A DNA stretch of 7,892 nucleotides from Eubacterium sp. (GTDB lineage Bacteria > Bacillota > Clostridia > Lachnospirales > Lachnospiraceae). A program made the position numbers and the translations under genes. The DNA lies in the NCBI GenBank assembly GCA_022776205.1, contig JALFIK010000045.1, positions 1 through 7,892 on the forward strand, in the 5' to 3' direction. Under the pieces are notes generated by a model. It was not told where the DNA came from, did no database searches, and was given only the letters and a program-made list of their open reading frames with translations. This document shows, in pieces, positions 6,092 through 7,892 of this stretch (position 1 is the first letter of the stretch; each line of letters opens with the position of its first letter).

Positions 6092-7892
6092 ATGCATACT
6101 ACGAATAGTGATTTAGCATTAAAAGACGAGATTTTGCTCCAGGTAGAGAAGCCGGTGAGGTATATTGGACATGAAGTCAACATGGTAAAAAAGGACCCGG
6201 AAAAAGTAGATGTTCGCTTTGCCATGGCCTTCCCTGATGTCTATGAAATCGGAATGTCCCACCTTGGGATGAAAATCATTTATGATCAGATGAACCGAAG
6301 AGATGATGTGTATTGTGAAAGAGTTTTTTCTCCCTGGGTGGATCTTGACCATATCATGCGTGAGGAAAAGATTCCTCTTTTTGCCCTGGAAAGTCAGGAC
6401 CCAGTGTTCATGTTTGACTTTCTTGCAATTACCATCCAGTATGAAATGTGCTATACGAACATTTTGCAGCTTTTGGATTTAAGCCAGATTGGTATTTTTG
6501 CAAAAGACCGGCGGGAAGATGCTCCAATCGTGATTGGTGGCGGTCCGTGTACTTACAATCCGGAGCCGTTAGCAGATTTTTTCGATATGTTTTATATCGG
6601 AGAAAGTGAAACCGTATATTACGATTTGATTGATCTTTATAAGGAACACAAAAAACAGGGTGGCACGAGAAAAGAATTTTTAAGAAAAGCTGCACAGATC
6701 CCGGGAATTTATGTTCCTTCCCTTTATGAGACAACCTATCATCCAGACGGAACCATTGCTTCTTTTGAACCGATTTTTGATGATGTTCCACGACGGATTA
6801 CCAAACAGGTAGAGATGAATCTTTCCGATACTTTTTATCCCGAAAAACAGATTGTTCCATATATTAAAGTTACCCAGGACCGTTGTGTTTTGGAGATTCA
6901 AAGAGGCTGTACAAGGGGATGCAGATTTTGCCAGGCCGGAATGATCTACCGTCCATTGCGGGAACGTTCCCTTCCGATGCTTGAAAAAATGGCCAGTGCC
7001 GGTCTGAAAAATACGGGAAATGACGAAATTTCCCTAAGTTCTCTAAGTTCGAGTGACTATCGTTTCCTGCCGGATTTATGTAATTATCTGATTGATAATT
7101 TCCGCTCCAAAAATATTAATATTGCGCTCCCTTCTCTTCGAATCGATGCTTTCTCCCTTGATGTTATGAGCAAAGTGCAGGATGTGAGAAAAAGCAGTCT
7201 TACTTTTGCACCGGAAGCAGGCACCCAGAGAATGAGAAATGTAATCAATAAAGGCCTTACGGAAGAAGAAATCATCCATGGTGCCATGGAGGCTTTTAAA
7301 GGTGGATGGAGCAAAGTAAAGCTTTACTTTATGATGGGGCTTCCTACAGAAACAGAAGAAGATATTAAAGGTATTGCTCATTTAGCTGAAAAAATTGCCA
7401 TGAATTATTACAGCATGGATTCGGAATACCGTCATGGCCGTATTTCCATAGGAGCAAGTGCTTCTTTCTTTGTTCCAAAACCATTTACCCCGTTTCAGTG
7501 GGCACAGATGTGTGAGGAAGAGGAATACAGCAGACGAGCTCATATTGCCAATGATGAGTTTAAAAAAATGCACAATCACAGAAGCCTTTCTTTAAAATGG
7601 CACGATGCGAAAACTACTGTACTCGAGGGTATCCTTGCAAGGGGAGACCGCCGCATCGGAAAAGTCATTTATGATGCCTATAAAAAAGGCTGCATCTACG
7701 ATGCCTGGACCGAATATTTTGATTACGGCAAATGGATGGAAGCCATGGAAGAAAATAATCTGGATTACCATTTTTATACTACCCGGAAAAGAGAACTGGA
7801 TGAGATTTTCCCATGGGATTTTATTGACATCGGTGTAACAAAAGAATATTTAAAACGAGAGTGGAAGAATGCAATGGCAGAAAAAGTAACAC
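6092..7892 (+). CDS. TIGR03960-family B12-binding-like radical SAM protein (C-terminus cut by window)
   Basis: Radical S-adenosylmethionine enzyme of unknown reaction, cytoplasmic and iron-sulfur dependent. I read 600 codons open to the window edge, near the family's full length. The N-terminal part (FPDVYEIGMSHLGMKII, then VIGGGPCTYNPEPL near 147-160) looks like a B12-binding-type fold, but no DxHxxG cobalamin motif is visible. The radical SAM centre is Cys273-x3-Cys277-x2-Cys280 in RGCTRGCRFCQAG; later motifs are LPSLRIDAF near 343, FAPEAGTQRMR near 373 and MMGLPTETEED near 414. The start ATG at 6092 has AAGGA 9 nt upstream. In many Firmicutes this gene precedes a TIGR03936-type gene, RNase G and the L21/L27 ribosomal protein genes; I expect that to the right but cannot see it. 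Confidence 0.92.
   Translation, partial: MHTTNSDLALKDEILLQVEKPVRYIGHEVNMVKKDPEKVDVRFAMAFPDVYEIGMSHLGMKIIYDQMNRRDDVYCERVFSPWVDLDHIMREEKIPLFALESQDPVFMFDFLAITIQYEMCYTNILQLLDLSQIGIFAKDRREDAPIVIGGGPCTYNPEPLADFFDMFYIGESETVYYDLIDLYKEHKKQGGTRKEFLRKAAQIPGIYVPSLYETTYHPDGTIASFEPIFDDVPRRITKQVEMNLSDTFYPEKQIVPYIKVTQDRCVLEIQRGCTRGCRFCQAGMIYRPLRERSLPMLEKMASAGLKNTGNDEISLSSLSSSDYRFLPDLCNYLIDNFRSKNINIALPSLRIDAFSLDVMSKVQDVRKSSLTFAPEAGTQRMRNVINKGLTEEEIIHGAMEAFKGGWSKVKLYFMMGLPTETEEDIKGIAHLAEKIAMNYYSMDSEYRHGRISIGASASFFVPKPFTPFQWAQMCEEEEYSRRAHIANDEFKKMHNHRSLSLKWHDAKTTVLEGILARGDRRIGKVIYDAYKKGCIYDAWTEYFDYGKWMEAMEENNLDYHFYTTRKRELDEIFPWDFIDIGVTKEYLKREWKNAMAEKVT

Noticed and set aside
6119..7579. Minus-strand open frames opposite the radical SAM gene
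   Set aside because: The plus-strand frame is open for 600 codons with the CxxxCxxC motif; the opposite frames are low-complexity shadows.

Overview
The window looks like the chromosome of a low-GC Gram-positive anaerobe, most likely a member of the Clostridia near Lachnospiraceae. The reasons are the modest GC content, purine-rich Shine-Dalgarno sites, the feoA-feoA-feoB iron operon, a TIGR03960-type radical SAM gene and a lipoprotein with a Firmicutes-style signal peptide. No species can be named from this stretch.

Layout. Positions 1-1986 carry a ferrous-iron uptake operon on the minus strand, in the order feoA (1777-1986), feoA (1532-1753), feoB (1-1441, cut by the window edge). A near-perfect promoter (TTGACA, 17 nt, TATACT) lies at 2047-2075. 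A palindrome of the form GTTAG-N6-CTNAC overlaps its -10 box, and a second copy of the pattern sits between feoA and feoB. Positions 2113-5070, also minus strand, hold what should be one large gene for a phospholipase D-like nuclease / superfamily 2 helicase / DUF3427 protein. A single in-frame TAA at 4513-4515 cuts it into a 185-residue nuclease piece and a helicase piece whose first ATG lies inside a conserved helicase motif and has no ribosome binding site. Positions 5071-5219 are a divergent intergenic region. Positions 5220-5948, plus strand, encode a secreted lipoprotein of unknown function. After a 143-nt gap with a good promoter (5999-6028), 6092-7892 encodes almost all of a TIGR03960-family radical SAM protein, cut at the right edge.

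How they work together. The two FeoA proteins and FeoB form one Fe(II) import system. The helicase gene resembles restriction or defence-type nuclease-helicases and is an accessory gene between core genes. It has no visible functional tie to feo, although it reads in the same direction and no clear terminator separates it from the feo promoter. The radical SAM gene probably starts a conserved housekeeping cluster continuing to the right; this is inference from family context.

The most notable observations are the interrupted nuclease-helicase gene and the paired candidate metal-regulator operators in the feo operon. I see no complete new system, CRISPR array, tRNA, rRNA or insertion sequence.
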